From assembly GCF_000722875.1 (NCBI RefSeq), contig NZ_JFHR01000045.1, positions 1 to 46,310 of the forward strand: DNA of 46,310 nt. The letters are read 5' to 3'. The position numbers and the translations under genes are program-made. Origin of the DNA: Sphingobium chlorophenolicum (lineage in GTDB: Bacteria; Pseudomonadota; Alphaproteobacteria; Sphingomonadales; Sphingomonadaceae). Below, one piece after another: positions 18,501 through 29,904 of this stretch (the first letter of the stretch is position 1; every line of letters begins with the position of its first letter). The notes under the pieces were generated by a model. It saw nothing but the letters and a program-made list of their open reading frames with translations, did not search any database and had not been told where the DNA came from.

Positions 18501-21377
18501 ATGAATATCGCTGCACATCACGCGGCACTTTTGATCGGCGTTTCCAGCATCGGCCTCCTGGCGGCGTCCGCCCACGCGCAGGAGGCATCGGCTCCCTCCG
18601 GCGCGATTGCCGACATCGTCGTCACCGCGCAGCGCCAGTCGGAAACATTGCAGAGCGTGCCGATCTCCATCTCCGCCTTCAGCGGCGAGGCGCTGGAAAA
18701 GCAGCAGATCAAGAATGCGCTGGATTTGCAGTTGAGCCTGCCCAACGTCACCTTCACCAAGACCAACTTCACCAATTCCAGCTTCACGATCCGGGGCGTG
18801 GGCGACCTTTGCGTGGGGGCCAGTTGCGAATCCGCCACGGGCATCCACGTCAACGACATGCCTACCATCACGCGGTTGTTCGAAACCGAATATTTCGACC
18901 TCCAGCGCATAGAGGTGCTGCGCGGACCGCAGGGCACGCTTTACGGGCGCAACGCGACATCGGGCGTCGTGAACTTCATCACCAACCGGCCCGACCTCAC
19001 GAAATTCGGGGCATCCAGCGAAATCGAATATGGCAATTACAAGTCGGTCAAGGTCAAGGGCATGATCAACATTCCCCTCAGCGACAGGCTGGGCGTCCGG
19101 CTGGCGGGCTATTATCTCAATCGCGACGGCTATACGAAGGACATCGCCAATAATTCGCGGATCGACGGCCGCGATCTTTACGCCCTGCGCGGCTCCGTCC
19201 GCTTCCAGCCGAGCGATGCCACCACCCTCGACATCATCGGCTATTATTTCCGGGAAAAGGACGACCGGAACCGCGTCGGAAAGCAGCTTTGCCATCGCGA
19301 CACCAGCGGCGTGCTGGGCTGCGCGCCCGACCGCCTCGGCTATGATGTCGTGAACGGGCATGCCACCATCACCGGCATATTGACGAACAGCGAAGTCATC
19401 GGACCACTGGGCTGGACCAGCCGCTCAGGCCCCGACATCTATGCGGGCATCGTCAATCCGGCCGACATGCGCACCGTGAACAGCGGCTATACCCCCCGAT
19501 ATTTCGCCGAGGACAAGCAAATACAGATCCGGTGGGAACAGAAGATCGGCGACACGCTCGATCTGGGCGTGATCGGCGGCTACACGAAGACCGAGGTCGA
19601 TTCCCAGACCGACTATTTCGGATCGCGGGGACGTTCGATATCGACCTTTCCCGGCATCCCGATCTTCCAGGCCGTCTTTCCCACTGCGGCCGCTTCATTG
19701 TTCGACAGTGCCGGCAACATCTGCGCATCGGCCCCGGATCGCAGCTATGCAGGCGTTTATGGCGGCCACCGCCAATCCTGCATGGCCTCCCCCACCACGG
19801 CCGACCGGTCCACCGGCCGCAGCCGCGCCTATTCGCTTGAAGCGCATCTGACTTCGCATTTCGACGGGAAGTTCAACTTCCTTGCGGGCGGCATCTATTA
19901 TAATGTGAAGTCTGACTATAATTTCTTCATCGCCGGCACGGGCTTCGACTATGCCGCGGCCATTATCGGTCCGCCCGAATTGAGCGCCACCCATTATCTC
20001 GGCCCGTCATTCTACAATAGCGAGACGTCGGATATATCGCTCAAAAGCTACGGCATATTCGGCGAAATCTATTATGATCTGAACGACAGGCTCAAATTCA
20101 CCGCTGGCATGCGATATTCCAGCGACAAGAAGCCGGAGGTGGACCGGGCGTTCCTCTACAATTTCCCCGTACCCTATGGTTCGACCAACGCGCTGACGTC
20201 GCCCTTCTTCCCCTTGCTGTACGATCAGGATCCGGCGATTCCGGGCAATCAGGCCAATCGCGTCCTCAGCGTGAAGTTCGGCGAGATTACGGGCCGCGCG
20301 CTCCTCGACTGGCAAGTCACCGACGACAATCTCCTCTATCTGTCCGCATCGCGCGGCTATAAATCGGGCGGCATCAATCCGCCGTTCGATCCGTCCCTGT
20401 TCACGGCGCCCGCAACCTTCAAGCCGGAGATCATCCAGGCGCTCGAAATCGGATCGAAGAATAAATTCGCCGGGGGGAAACTGGTCCTGAACGCCAGCGC
20501 CTTCTATTATGACTACAGCAATCTGCAATTGAGCCGCCTCATCAACCGGACCGCCTTCAACGACAATACGAACGCGTCCATCTACGGCGTCGAAATCGAA
20601 TCGGTCATCCGTCCCGACCCGGCCTGGCAGTTCAACCTGAGCGCCAGCTATCTGCATTCGAAGATCAAGAATTTCTCGCTCGACGACAGCCGCGACCCGT
20701 CCGGCGGCCGGTCGGACACCGTCATCGTCAAGGACGCGGCCAGCGCGGCGAATTGCGTCGTCCAGCCGACCGGGGCGATCACCGCCCAGGCCCTGTTCGC
20801 CGCCGCGCCCGCGCTGGGCGCGCTGCAACCGGTGACCGGCACCAACACGTCCGGCGTCTTTTCCAGTTGCGCGGCGATCCTGCAAATGATCGCGGAGCCG
20901 CCGCCGGCGATCTCGACCTTGCTCGGCGTCGCGCCCGGCGGACCCTTGCCCTTCGCCTTCAATCGCGATTTGACCGGAGCGCCACTGTCATTGCCGTCCG
21001 GCGTGGCCGTGCCCCTGTCGGGCAACCAGCTTCCGCAGGCGCCCACCTGGAAATTCTCCGCAGGCGCGCAGCATGTCAGCGAATTCGACAATGGCATGAG
21101 CCTCGTCCTGCGCGTCGACCTTACCTATACCGGCGAATATTTCAGCCGCAGCTTCAATCGCCCCGTCGACAGGATCAAGGGCTATGAAGTCGTCAACGCC
21201 CAAGCCCAGCTCAATGGCCGGGACGACAAATGGTTCGTCAGGGCGTTCGTCCAGAACCTGACCGCGAACAACGCGATCACCGGCCAATATGTGTCCGATC
21301 CGGCGTCGGGCCTCTACACCAACAGCTTCACGCTGGAACCGCGACGCTACGGCGTCGCCGCCGGATTCGAATTCTGA
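18501..21377 (+). CDS. TonB-dependent outer-membrane receptor 2, with long loop insertions
   Basis: A 958-residue receptor: signal peptide ending near ASAHAQ, plug start IADIVVTAQRQSETLQSVP, plug motif GTLYGRNATSGVVNFITN, barrel ending GVAAGFEF. AGGGGAG lies seven bases before ATG 18501. It is about 200 residues longer than the other three receptors here. Much of the excess is in barrel loops, including an Ala/Pro-rich stretch with cysteines at about 740-830 (SAANCVVQPTG ... SGVFSSCAAIL) and a segment near 400-430 with further cysteines. Large outside loops suggest a bulky or different ligand. Substrate unknown. Confidence 0.93.
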   Translation: MNIAAHHAALLIGVSSIGLLAASAHAQEASAPSGAIADIVVTAQRQSETLQSVPISISAFSGEALEKQQIKNALDLQLSLPNVTFTKTNFTNSSFTIRGVGDLCVGASCESATGIHVNDMPTITRLFETEYFDLQRIEVLRGPQGTLYGRNATSGVVNFITNRPDLTKFGASSEIEYGNYKSVKVKGMINIPLSDRLGVRLAGYYLNRDGYTKDIANNSRIDGRDLYALRGSVRFQPSDATTLDIIGYYFREKDDRNRVGKQLCHRDTSGVLGCAPDRLGYDVVNGHATITGILTNSEVIGPLGWTSRSGPDIYAGIVNPADMRTVNSGYTPRYFAEDKQIQIRWEQKIGDTLDLGVIGGYTKTEVDSQTDYFGSRGRSISTFPGIPIFQAVFPTAAASLFDSAGNICASAPDRSYAGVYGGHRQSCMASPTTADRSTGRSRAYSLEAHLTSHFDGKFNFLAGGIYYNVKSDYNFFIAGTGFDYAAAIIGPPELSATHYLGPSFYNSETSDISLKSYGIFGEIYYDLNDRLKFTAGMRYSSDKKPEVDRAFLYNFPVPYGSTNALTSPFFPLLYDQDPAIPGNQANRVLSVKFGEITGRALLDWQVTDDNLLYLSASRGYKSGGINPPFDPSLFTAPATFKPEIIQALEIGSKNKFAGGKLVLNASAFYYDYSNLQLSRLINRTAFNDNTNASIYGVEIESVIRPDPAWQFNLSASYLHSKIKNFSLDDSRDPSGGRSDTVIVKDAASAANCVVQPTGAITAQALFAAAPALGALQPVTGTNTSGVFSSCAAILQMIAEPPPAISTLLGVAPGGPLPFAFNRDLTGAPLSLPSGVAVPLSGNQLPQAPTWKFSAGAQHVSEFDNGMSLVLRVDLTYTGEYFSRSFNRPVDRIKGYEVVNAQAQLNGRDDKWFVRAFVQNLTANNAITGQYVSDPASGLYTNSFTLEPRRYGVAAGFEF

Positions 21378-21383
21378 ACCTGT

Positions 21384-21430
21384 GCCGACATGGCGATATC
21401 GTCCGCGAAGGGAGGTATCGCCATGTCGGC
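21384..21430. terminator. 15-bp stem hairpin after receptor 2
   Basis: GCCGACATGGCGATA (21384-21398) is exactly complementary to 21416-21430, with a 17-nt loop, starting 7 nt after the receptor stop. No clear T-run follows, so it may act by RNA stability or with Rho. The rest of the spacer to 21672 is AT-rich and must contain the promoter of receptor 3. Confidence 0.7.
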
Positions 21431-21672
21431 TCATATGAAAAATGAATGAATTCTTCTCGAAAACCGAATGTCGTAAGATGTAATTACTCGGCCATGTCGC
21501 GCCAGTTATTTCTTGGCGACTGTCGATCCAATTATGGTGAATGTGAATGAACCTCATTCGCATATGGAAATTGCTTCTCTCGTCCAGACTACAATTAGCT
21601 GCATGCCAAGCCTGCACCAGGAACGGATAGCGGGCATCGCAGCGACAGGCTGCATGGAGAGGGAGAGCAGTG

Positions 21673-23970
21673 ATGAAGCGTGCAGAAATATATTTGGCGG
21701 GGGGCGCGGCCCGCAAACGACGGATTTTCCCTGCAACTACATCGCTGTTGCTCGCCTCGGCGGCACTGTTGCCCAATACTGCCTTCTCCCAGCAGGCCGC
21801 CGATCAACCGGCGACGTCGGCGAACCAGATCGAAGACATTGTGGTGACGGCCCAGAAGCGCAGCGAAAATGTCCAGAAGGTGCCGATCGCCATCTCGGCC
21901 CTGGGCGGGGAAGCGCTGGCGAACAGGGGCTTCGACAGCCTTGCGACGCTGACCAAGCTGGCGCCGTCGATCCAGCTCAGCAATTTCGGCCCCATCGCCT
22001 TCGTCACCCAGCGCGGCATCGGCAATGAAAACAGCATGGCGGGCGGCGATCCCGGCGTCGCCTTCCATTTCGACGGCGTCTATGTGGGCCGTCGGGTCGG
22101 CACCCTCTTCTCCGCCTTCGACAGCGCGCGGGTCGAGATTTTGCGCGGGCCCCAGGGCACGCTGTACGGACGGAACGCGACTGGCGGGTCGATCAACTAC
22201 ATCACCAAGAAGCCGGTGGACGAATTTGAGGCGAATGCCGACGTCACCATCGGGAACTACGACATGTGGCGTCTGCGCGGCGCGATCAACATTCCCGTCA
22301 CCAACGGCATCAGCACCAGGATCGTGGGCTATAAGGAGAAGCGCGACGGCTTCGCCCATAACAGCGTTCCCGGCGGGACGGAGGCGAATGACGCCGACAA
22401 TTACGGCATTCGCGGCCATATCCTGGCCGAAGTGACCAGCAATTTCACGGCGCTCATCTCCGGAGCCTATATCCATGCAGGGGGCATCGGCAGCCAGCCC
22501 GAACTTCGCACCCCCTTCCCAGGGTCCACGACCGGCCAGAATCTGGGTGGACCGCCGGTGCCGGGCACCAACAATTATCTGGTCAACGGCACGCCGCTGG
22601 TGAACGACCTCAGGCCGTTCCATGAGGCCAAGAACACGTCGGAGTTCCAGGACAAAACCTTTCGGTTGATCAGCGCCACGCTGGACCTGGATCTGGGACC
22701 GGCGGCGATCAAATCCATCACCGCCTATGCGAAATCGACCTTCCGCACCCAGCAGGACGCCGATTTCTCCTCGAAGGATCTCGGCTCGCTCAACCTGGAT
22801 GAGAAGGCGCGGCAATTCTCGCAGGAACTTCAGCTTTCGTCGACCGCAGGCCCCGGCAGCGTCTTCAACTGGATTGTCGGCGCCTATTATTTCCGGGAAA
22901 AGGGCTATCGCGAAATCACCTATCGCGGCAGCCGCTACGATATTCTGGCGGCCGCTGCCCAGGTTCCCTACGGTTTCCGCATCGCGGGCAACGTCACCTC
23001 CGAATCCTACGCCTTCTTCGGCCAGGCCACGGTCCGGCCGACCGACCGCTGGAGCGTCACGGGCGGCCTGCGCTACACGCATGACGAAAAGAGCGGGAAC
23101 AACATGGGCTTCCAGTTCCAGCCCCCGTCCTATAGCGGACCCGTCGGCGGAAACTGGCAGAAGGTCACCTATCGCGTCGCCACGGACTATGAGATCGCCG
23201 ACGCCATATTGGGTTATGCAAGCTATTCCACCGGCTACAAGTCGGGCGGCATCAACCAGGCGATCAATCCCAATGTCGCCAACGCGATCTTCGAGCCGGA
23301 ATTCGTCAAGGCCGCCGAACTGGGTTTGAAATCGCAATTCTTCGACAAGCGGCTTCAACTCAATCTGTCGGCCTACCGCAACAAATATGACAATCTTCAA
23401 TTCCAGATATTCGGCCCGGTCGGTCCTCAGGCCTTCAACGCGGAAGGCGCGACCGTCAAGGGCATAGAACTGGAATTCCAGGCGGCCCCCACCTCATGGC
23501 TGCGCATCGACGGTTCGGGCGCCTATACCGACGCGACCTTCGACAGGCAGATCTTGCAGGGCATCCAGCTTGATGGAAACCGCGTGCAAAGGACGCCCAA
23601 ATGGACGTTCAACCTCGGCGGCTCCATCGACTTCCCGCTTGGCGAGATTGCCGACGCCCGTCTGCGCGCCGACTATTCCTACACGGGGAACATCTATTAC
23701 ACGGCCTTCAACCGCAACACGCCGTTCCCTGGGCTGGCCGGATCGGACTTTGCGCCAAGCTATCAGAGCGTCGACCTCAGGGCCTTCCTCTATTCGAAGG
23801 ATCGCAAATGGACGGGTGAATTGTTCATGACGAACGTCTTCAATACCGTCCAGATCGGCAACGTCTTCAGGGGCATCGGCTTCACGGACGTCGCCGGGGG
23901 AGGCGGACCTGAACTGGTCACCTACAAGCCTCCTCGCCAATTCGGCCTGCGGATCGGCTATTCCTTCTGA
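21673..23970 (+). CDS. TonB-dependent outer-membrane receptor 3
   Basis: A 765-residue receptor. The signal peptide has an unusually long basic start (MKRAEIYLAGGAARKRRIF) before the hydrophobic core and ends near NTAFSQ. The plug begins IEDIVVTAQKRSENVQKVP, with plug motif GTLYGRNATGGSINYITKKP and barrel end GLRIGYSF. ATG 21673 follows GAGAGGGAGAGC; GTG 21670 is an alternative. Its plug is close in sequence to that of receptor 4. Located between receptor 2 and a converging glycosyltransferase gene, with no enzyme gene in the same unit. Substrate unknown. Confidence 0.93.
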   Translation: MKRAEIYLAGGAARKRRIFPATTSLLLASAALLPNTAFSQQAADQPATSANQIEDIVVTAQKRSENVQKVPIAISALGGEALANRGFDSLATLTKLAPSIQLSNFGPIAFVTQRGIGNENSMAGGDPGVAFHFDGVYVGRRVGTLFSAFDSARVEILRGPQGTLYGRNATGGSINYITKKPVDEFEANADVTIGNYDMWRLRGAINIPVTNGISTRIVGYKEKRDGFAHNSVPGGTEANDADNYGIRGHILAEVTSNFTALISGAYIHAGGIGSQPELRTPFPGSTTGQNLGGPPVPGTNNYLVNGTPLVNDLRPFHEAKNTSEFQDKTFRLISATLDLDLGPAAIKSITAYAKSTFRTQQDADFSSKDLGSLNLDEKARQFSQELQLSSTAGPGSVFNWIVGAYYFREKGYREITYRGSRYDILAAAAQVPYGFRIAGNVTSESYAFFGQATVRPTDRWSVTGGLRYTHDEKSGNNMGFQFQPPSYSGPVGGNWQKVTYRVATDYEIADAILGYASYSTGYKSGGINQAINPNVANAIFEPEFVKAAELGLKSQFFDKRLQLNLSAYRNKYDNLQFQIFGPVGPQAFNAEGATVKGIELEFQAAPTSWLRIDGSGAYTDATFDRQILQGIQLDGNRVQRTPKWTFNLGGSIDFPLGEIADARLRADYSYTGNIYYTAFNRNTPFPGLAGSDFAPSYQSVDLRAFLYSKDRKWTGELFMTNVFNTVQIGNVFRGIGFTDVAGGGGPELVTYKPPRQFGLRIGYSF

Positions 23971-23979
23971 TGAAATGCG

Positions 23980-24013
23980 TGCCGGTTGCCCGTCATGAAG
24001 CAGGCAACCGGCA
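23980..24013. terminator. Hairpin between receptor 3 and glycosyltransferase gene
   Basis: TGCCGGTTGCC (23980-23990) pairs with GGCAACCGGCA (24003-24013), 12-nt loop. It lies between two converging stops and can serve both strands. Confidence 0.7.
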
Positions 24014-24031
24014 AGCGGCGGGGAAGGGCGG

Positions 24032-24850
24032 CTAAGCGCTGCTGCCCTTCCAGCTCAACCACAGATAGCGCGCGACGATTTCCACATGCGCCCTGGCCCG
24101 GCTTATCCTGCCCCTGGACAGCGCCAGCATGGATCGGGCGATGCGGCCCGCAATTTGCGGCGCTATGGCCGACCTGCGCGCAGTGAACAGCAGATGCGCC
24201 ACTTCGGCCTGCACATATTTCGCAATTCCAGCGGCGCTGTCGCCATAGCCGGGATTGAGATAAAGAATGTCAGGCGAGATGACGCCGACAATTTTGGCGT
24301 CCGGATGCCTTTCCAGATATCGCTTGGCCCATTCCTGATCCTCGGAAGCGAACACATCTTCGCGAAAAGGAAAAGCGACGGCTTCCGCCGTCTCGAACAT
24401 GCCGAAACTGTTCGACAGCCCGTTGCGCCCATTATAGCTGTATCGATCGACGATATCGATCCGCCTGGGATTGGGCGCATCGGGACTGGGCGGGGACCAG
24501 TAGATTATCCTGGCCCCAACCTTCTGCGCTTCGTCCCAGCCATCCTCGATAAGCCGGGGGGTCGATGGCACGGTATGACTGCTGATCATCAGGGTCAGTC
24601 CGGTCCCGACCTTGGAAACCCCCAGATTGACAGCCCTGGAGAAATTGAACGGCCCCTGATATTTCACCGCCCTGCCGATTTTGGAGAGGGACGCGTGCAC
24701 ATCCTCGCTGCCTGAGGAATCCACGAACAATATCTCTTCGGGAGGCACGCTCTGCTCACGGAGGGCAGCAACCACCCTCAGCAAGATATCGTCCACCTTG
24801 TTGGTCCGGATGACGGCGGTATATTGGAATTTGGTCGCCATATATTCCAC
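24032..24850 (-). CDS. Glycosyltransferase family 2-like protein
   Basis: About 272 residues. The N-terminal half resembles a GT-A nucleotide-sugar fold: KFQYTAVIRTNKVDDILLRV, then VPPEEILFVDSSGSED and GPFNFSRAVNLGVSKVGTGL, typical of GT2/rhamnosyltransferase-like proteins. A clean DxD metal motif is not obvious; the later SEDQEWAKRYLE fits the acceptor-side ED/EW region. GTG 24850 is preferred because GGGGAG ends six bases before it, while ATG 24856 directly abuts that site. It lies 51 nt after the LysR gene on the same strand. Its link to a catabolic region is unclear; cell-surface sugar or glycolipid work is the usual role. Confidence 0.72.
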   Translation of the reverse strand: MEYMATKFQYTAVIRTNKVDDILLRVVAALREQSVPPEEILFVDSSGSEDVHASLSKIGRAVKYQGPFNFSRAVNLGVSKVGTGLTLMISSHTVPSTPRLIEDGWDEAQKVGARIIYWSPPSPDAPNPRRIDIVDRYSYNGRNGLSNSFGMFETAEAVAFPFREDVFASEDQEWAKRYLERHPDAKIVGVISPDILYLNPGYGDSAAGIAKYVQAEVAHLLFTARRSAIAPQIAGRIARSMLALSRGRISRARAHVEIVARYLWLSWKGSSA

Positions 24851-24901
24851 GCTCATCTCCCCATGGAGAAAGCGATGCCGTAGTCGATGATGCCGCGCTT
24901 G

Positions 24902-27152
<2,251 letters not shown>

Positions 27153-27165
27153 CGCTTGGGTCTCC

Positions 27166-28782
27166 TCAGGCGCAGCGCACAAGCATCGCGTCGATCGCCT
27201 GGATGACCAGATCGCTGCGATCCAGGCCTGCCCGCGCATGGATGTAATTGTCCGGCCTCAGCAGCGCGGCCCAACCCGATGCGTTGTCGCCCCATTCGCT
27301 CTTGAGCTGGCCATAGCTGTCGACATGGACGTCGCCTTCGATGGAGATTTCGCTCCCCTGGGGACGCACCAGCACGGACTTCACCAGCGGCCACTGCGCG
27401 CGGACCAGGTCGCGCAGCTTCTCCGCTTCCACCACTTCTTCCTCGGTCGCCGGCGCCAGCAGCAGGGTGGGGCGGGTGTTGCGGACCAGGTCGAACAGCC
27501 GGACGCGGGGCGCCAGTTCCGCGTCGGGAATGCGGTCGCCCGCGCTGGGTCCGGCCAGCCGGTCGTCGTTGAAGCCGGAGAGCTGGTCGCGGTAGTTATA
27601 GGACATGCCGGACACGCGATAGGTGGCGGCGTCGTGCCATCCCGGCGCCTGCGTCAATTCGATGCGATCGGTCAGGCCCTTGCCATGCCCCATGATGATC
27701 TCATGCATGGCGTGCGTGCCTTCCAGCAACTGCTGCGCGACGGGCGTGCGTTCGGTATGATAGCTGTCGAGCAGTTCGGGCTTGGCTTCGCCGCGTTCCA
27801 CCATGGCGATCTTCCAGCCCAGGTTGAAGGCGTCCTGCATGCCGACGTTCATGCCGCTGCCGCCCGACGGCGAATGGCAATGCGCCGCGTCGCCCGCCAG
27901 GAAGACGTTGCCCTTGCTATAGGCTGTCGTCATCCGCTTCCACACGCGCCACTTGGTCGCCCAGCGCGGCTCGTCCAGCGTCGCCTGGTCGTCGAAGGAG
28001 CTGAGATAACCCTGGAACGCTTCCCGCGTCTCTTCCAGATTCTCCTTGTTGGCGCCGCCCAGGTCGCTGATTATCACGCGATAGTTGGTGCCCGGCAGCT
28101 TCGTCACGAACACGAACTTGTCCTGGCCGATGAAATAGTGGATCCAGTCGTCGCCCGCATCGAAATCCTGAATGCCCACGTCCATCATCTGAAGGATGTT
28201 TTCTTCGTAATCCTCGCCTTCATAGGCGATGCCCAGGCATTCGCGGACGCGGCTGCGCACGCCGTCAGCGCCGATCACCCAGCGCGGGTTGATCGTCTGC
28301 TTGGTGCCGTCCTTCAGCCTCAGGTCGACGCGGATGCCGTTTTCGTCCTGGTGCAGGGCCAGCAACTGCGTGCCCCATTCCGGTTGGAAGCTGTAGGTCG
28401 CCTCCAGATGCTGGCGCAGGACGCGCTCGGTCTCATTCTGGTTGTAGATGGTGATGAAGGGGTATTTGCCGGGCAGGACCGAGAAGTCGAGCATCGGCTT
28501 CGCGTCCGTATTTTCGAAGTTGAAGGTGAAGCCGTTGCACCTGACGCCGGTCTCGATGTAGCGGGCGGCGATGCCGATATGCTCCATCATCTCCATCGAC
28601 CTTGCGTGGATCGTGCAGGCTTTGGATGTCTGGTGGGGAACAGGCAGGCGGTCGATCATTCGGCACGACACGCCGCGGCGCAGCAATTCATTGGCTGCGA
28701 TAAGTCCCGTCGGCCCGCCGCCGACGATCAATACCGCGGCATCGGCGGAATGGCTCGGCGCATTGATTGGATAGGTCGACAT
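27166..28782 (-). CDS. FAD-dependent aromatic hydroxylase (PheA/TfdB/MhpA family)
   Basis: A 538-residue group A flavoprotein monooxygenase. The FAD GxGxxG motif is GGGPTG at 21-26, the DG motif is in WVIGADGVRSRVREC, and the GD motif is in VFLAGDAAHCHSPSGGSGMN. A C-terminal thioredoxin-like domain is typical of phenol hydroxylases of this type. These enzymes use NAD(P)H and O2 to hydroxylate phenols ortho or, in alkylphenol-attacking sphingomonad relatives, at the ipso carbon. ATG 28782 starts just before the FAD motif. It reduces its own flavin, so the adjoining reductase is not needed in known members. Substrate not set by sequence. Confidence 0.92.
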   Translation of the reverse strand: MSTYPINAPSHSADAAVLIVGGGPTGLIAANELLRRGVSCRMIDRLPVPHQTSKACTIHARSMEMMEHIGIAARYIETGVRCNGFTFNFENTDAKPMLDFSVLPGKYPFITIYNQNETERVLRQHLEATYSFQPEWGTQLLALHQDENGIRVDLRLKDGTKQTINPRWVIGADGVRSRVRECLGIAYEGEDYEENILQMMDVGIQDFDAGDDWIHYFIGQDKFVFVTKLPGTNYRVIISDLGGANKENLEETREAFQGYLSSFDDQATLDEPRWATKWRVWKRMTTAYSKGNVFLAGDAAHCHSPSGGSGMNVGMQDAFNLGWKIAMVERGEAKPELLDSYHTERTPVAQQLLEGTHAMHEIIMGHGKGLTDRIELTQAPGWHDAATYRVSGMSYNYRDQLSGFNDDRLAGPSAGDRIPDAELAPRVRLFDLVRNTRPTLLLAPATEEEVVEAEKLRDLVRAQWPLVKSVLVRPQGSEISIEGDVHVDSYGQLKSEWGDNASGWAALLRPDNYIHARAGLDRSDLVIQAIDAMLVRCA

Positions 28783-28836
28783 AATAACGATCTCTCTCCC
28801 GATGAATACTTTAGGATTCTGCGAAATAACGTGCCT

Positions 28837-28849
28837 GTTCACAATGAAC
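28837..28849. promoter_or_regulatory. GTTCA-n3-TGAAC inverted repeat before the FAD hydroxylase
   Basis: GTTCA at 28837-28841 and TGAAC at 28845-28849, 55 nt upstream of the hydroxylase start. A possible operator; the half-site is short, so chance is possible. Confidence 0.3.
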
Positions 28850-29032
28850 CGGGCCGTCATTTTCTTTAGCCGAGGTATCAAAGCCCGGTGCCGATGTTAA
28901 CGTCCAACAGACAGGTCGGTCGAATAGGGGGCATTCGGAACCTGAATAACCTGCGCCGGGAAATCGGGGGGTCTGCGGCGCGAAACCGGCCTTGCGGCGC
29001 GCTGTCGCCCAAAGATCGCGGCCCGCGACATT

Positions 29033-29066
29033 ATGGTTGCAAAGTTAAACCATAGGGGCCTATAAG
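29033..29066 (+). promoter_or_regulatory. Operator site A and promoter of the gene at 29128
   Basis: GGTTGCaaagTTAAACC spans 29035-29051. Its TTGCAA (29038-29043) lies exactly 17 nt before TATAAG (29061-29066), giving a good -35/-10 pair with the operator covering the -35 box. The same 17-bp motif occurs at 31245, 42805, 42918 and 42956. Confidence 0.7.
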
Positions 29067-29091
29067 CCGCCCGGTTCACGCACAGACCACA

Positions 29092-29109
29092 GGCCGGCGC
29101 GTGCCGGCC
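29092..29109 (+). promoter_or_regulatory. Leader hairpin before the ribosome site of the gene at 29128
   Basis: GGCCGGC (29092-29098) pairs with GCCGGCC (29103-29109) with a GCGT loop. It lies in the predicted transcript, six bases before AGGAG (29116-29119 region). It may protect the RNA 5' end or affect translation. Confidence 0.45.
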
Positions 29110-29127
29110 GCATTAGGAGTAAGCAGG

Positions 29128-29847
29128 ATGAGCGATTTATTGGATCTCGCGATCGCCGCGCATGGCGGCTGGGAGCGTTGGGAACAGATCAGCGGGCTGA
29201 AGGCGCATATCAATGCCGGCGGCACCGTCTGGCACGTGAAGCAATGGCCGGGCGCATATGCCGACATCCACTGCTCGATCAACACGCGGGAACCGCATAC
29301 GGAATTCACCCCCTTCCTGAAGGCGGGCCAGCATTGCGTCTGGGAACCGGGCAGCACGTCGGTCGTCGCCGACGACGGACAGCTCATCGAACGGCGCGAA
29401 AATCCCCGCGCCGCTTTCGAAGGCCACACCATCCCCACGCCGTGGGATCAGCAGCATCTGATCTATTTCACCGGCTATGCGATGTGGACCTATCTGACCA
29501 CGCCCTTCCTCTTCAAGATGCCCGGCTTCAAGTCGGAAGAGGTCGATCCCTGGGATGAGAATGGCGAAACCTGGCGTCGCCTGAAGGTGACTTTCCCGGA
29601 AAGCGTGCCCAGCCACTCGACCGTGCAGACCTTCTACTTCGATGAATCGGGCCTGCTGCGCCGTCACGACTACAGCGTCGAGATCATGGGCGGCACGACC
29701 AGCGCCAACTATGCCAGCGACCACAAGACGTTCGACGGACTGGTCTTCCCGACCAAGCGCAAGGTCTATTCTGCCGACGCCGACAATCGTCCGATCCTGG
29801 ATCGCGTCGCGATCGACATCGACATTCTCGATATCAAGGCGGTTTAA
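29128..29847 (+). CDS. Uncharacterised protein starting with an 'AAHGG' motif
   Basis: A 239-residue protein that I cannot assign to a named function. It starts MSDLLDLAIAAHGGWERWEQ, a head seen in hypothetical proteins of sphingomonads and actinobacteria, and then looks mostly beta-stranded, which fits a lipocalin- or LolA-like barrel. There is no signal peptide, membrane segment or nucleotide motif. Notable stretches are TPWDQQHLIYFTGYAMWTYL in the middle and TSANYASDHKTFDGLVFPTK near the end. ATG 29128 has AGGAG eight bases upstream. It has its own promoter with the regional operator, so it appears to be co-regulated with the SDR and Old Yellow Enzyme near 43000. Binding a hydrophobic substrate is a guess. 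Confidence 0.85.
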   Translation: MSDLLDLAIAAHGGWERWEQISGLKAHINAGGTVWHVKQWPGAYADIHCSINTREPHTEFTPFLKAGQHCVWEPGSTSVVADDGQLIERRENPRAAFEGHTIPTPWDQQHLIYFTGYAMWTYLTTPFLFKMPGFKSEEVDPWDENGETWRRLKVTFPESVPSHSTVQTFYFDESGLLRRHDYSVEIMGGTTSANYASDHKTFDGLVFPTKRKVYSADADNRPILDRVAIDIDILDIKAV

Positions 29848-29871
29848 GATATCGAATTGACGCTACGGCAT

Positions 29872-29904
29872 GGCGGCGGCCTCGATTGGGGGCCGTCCGC
29901 CGCC
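29872..29904 (+). terminator. Possible GC-rich terminator after the gene at 29128
   Basis: GGCGGCGG (29872-29879) pairs with CCGCCGCC (29897-29904). No T-run follows. The rest of the 291-nt spacer to 30138 shows nothing I can identify beyond the need for a promoter. Confidence 0.4.

Noticed and set aside
18426..21476. Shared ATGTCGTAA upstream of receptors 2 (18426) and 3 (21468)
   Set aside because: Only nine bases, at different distances (67 and 197 nt) from the starts and without symmetry; chance cannot be excluded.
29841..29847. GGTTTAA at the end of the gene at 29128 as a sixth operator
   Set aside because: Only a half-site, inside coding sequence at the stop codon, without the GGTTGC partner half.
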